From Actinomycetes bacterium (GTDB lineage: Bacteria > Actinomycetota > Actinomycetes > Propionibacteriales > Propionibacteriaceae), in the NCBI GenBank assembly GCA_023419175.1, contig JAEZYG010000003.1, forward strand, positions 1 through 24,677: a stretch of DNA of 24,677 bases, given 5' to 3'. Under the pieces are notes generated by a model. It saw only the letters and a list, made by a program, of their open reading frames with translations. It was not told the DNA's origin and did not search any database. A program made the translations under genes and the position numbers. Below are positions 24,401 through 24,677 of this stretch, one piece after another (positions within the stretch are counted from its first letter, which is position 1; the number at the start of each line of letters is the position of its first letter).

Positions 24401-24677
24401 TCATGAGGTGATCACCTGTTTGATGAGGGTGACGATGTCGTCTCGTTTGAGTTGTGGCGCGAACCGGACAGTGATGTTTTCATCGCTAATGGACTCGAAG
24501 AACTTTCGTGCTGCTGTGATGCGCAGCTGTTCGGTTTCACGTAGGTCAGCCTTGGAGTTGACGTCTTTGGTTTCGATGATGAAGTTCAGCGAGAGCTTCC
24601 CGTCGCCGCCTTTGAGGACGTACATGAAGTCGGGGCTGGTTGTGCCACCGAAGTACACGGGCACTCGGATAGAGCGG
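24401..24677 (-). CDS. Type III restriction endonuclease Res, C-terminal end (partial)
   Basis: The frame is open to the right window edge, so only the last 91 codons are visible. They start near RVPVYFGGTTSPDFMYVL and include LNFIIETKDV, giving a PD-(D/E)xK nuclease arrangement (Pro-Asp, then Glu-x-Lys) of the C-terminal endonuclease domain of type III Res subunits. The helix with LRETEQLRITAARKFFES that follows is also typical. Res pairs with the Mod methyltransferase to cut unmethylated DNA; its helicase part and mod should lie beyond the window. The stop TGA is at 24401, followed 50 bases on by the TIR-like gene in the same direction. A single polycistronic island transcript is likely. 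Confidence 0.85.
   Translation of the reverse strand, partial: RSIRVPVYFGGTTSPDFMYVLKGGDGKLSLNFIIETKDVNSKADLRETEQLRITAARKFFESISDENITVRFAPQLKRDDIVTLIKQVITS

Noticed and set aside
22831..24677. CRISPR array near the defence genes
   Set aside because: Only one 11-base repeat pair is present; there is no regular repeat-spacer series.

Overview
The window reads as a chromosome segment of an actinobacterium. Evidence for this is the order lepA-hemW-DUF3097-hrcA-dnaJ-rsmE-diacylglycerol kinase, the presence of DUF3097 and DUF4192 genes (both typical of actinobacteria), and the order leuS-comEA-comEC-holA next to rpsT. Base composition looks close to 50% GC by eye, low for the phylum. That would fit a host-associated Actinomycetaceae-like organism, but the genus is an inference.

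Layout. Positions 1-11156 form a long leftward run, read from lepA to the left: lepA, hemW, DUF3097, glgX, an inositol-monophosphatase-family gene, hrcA, dnaJ, rsmE and a diacylglycerol/lipid kinase cut by the left edge. Many neighbours abut or overlap by a few bases. rpsT (11367-11627, +) is divergent from lepA, and its leader can fold in mutually exclusive ways. Next come two strong terminators around an empty 360-base stretch, a cupin gene, and a second leftward block of leuS, comEA, comEC and holA (DNA uptake, the clamp-loader delta subunit and leucyl-tRNA synthetase). A VIT/CCC1-type metal transporter, a DUF4192 gene, a secreted or membrane-anchored protein of unknown function, a 56-codon small gene and tRNA-Pro(TGG) close the core part.

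After tRNA-Pro the character of the sequence changes. A gene-poor stretch with short repeats is followed by a leftward accessory cluster entering from the right edge. It holds the C-terminal end of a type III restriction endonuclease (Res), then a TIR-like (ThsB/DUF1863-type) protein, a three-helix RipA/8xMP-like membrane protein and a 96-residue protein with an RyR-like signature. The last three genes are joined by two ATGA start/stop overlaps. This looks like a small defence island beside a tRNA gene, with a TIR-plus-membrane-protein module attached to a restriction system. It is the best candidate in the window for a little-described system.

The other outstanding observation is in leuS. 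The frame is intact along its whole length except for one amber codon, TAG, at positions 18998-18996, exactly where the family has the Trp of N-W-I-G-R-S. TAG is an ordinary stop elsewhere in the window and also ends leuS itself. The interruption is therefore a sequencing error, a recent nonsense mutation, or a case of suppression in a normally essential gene.
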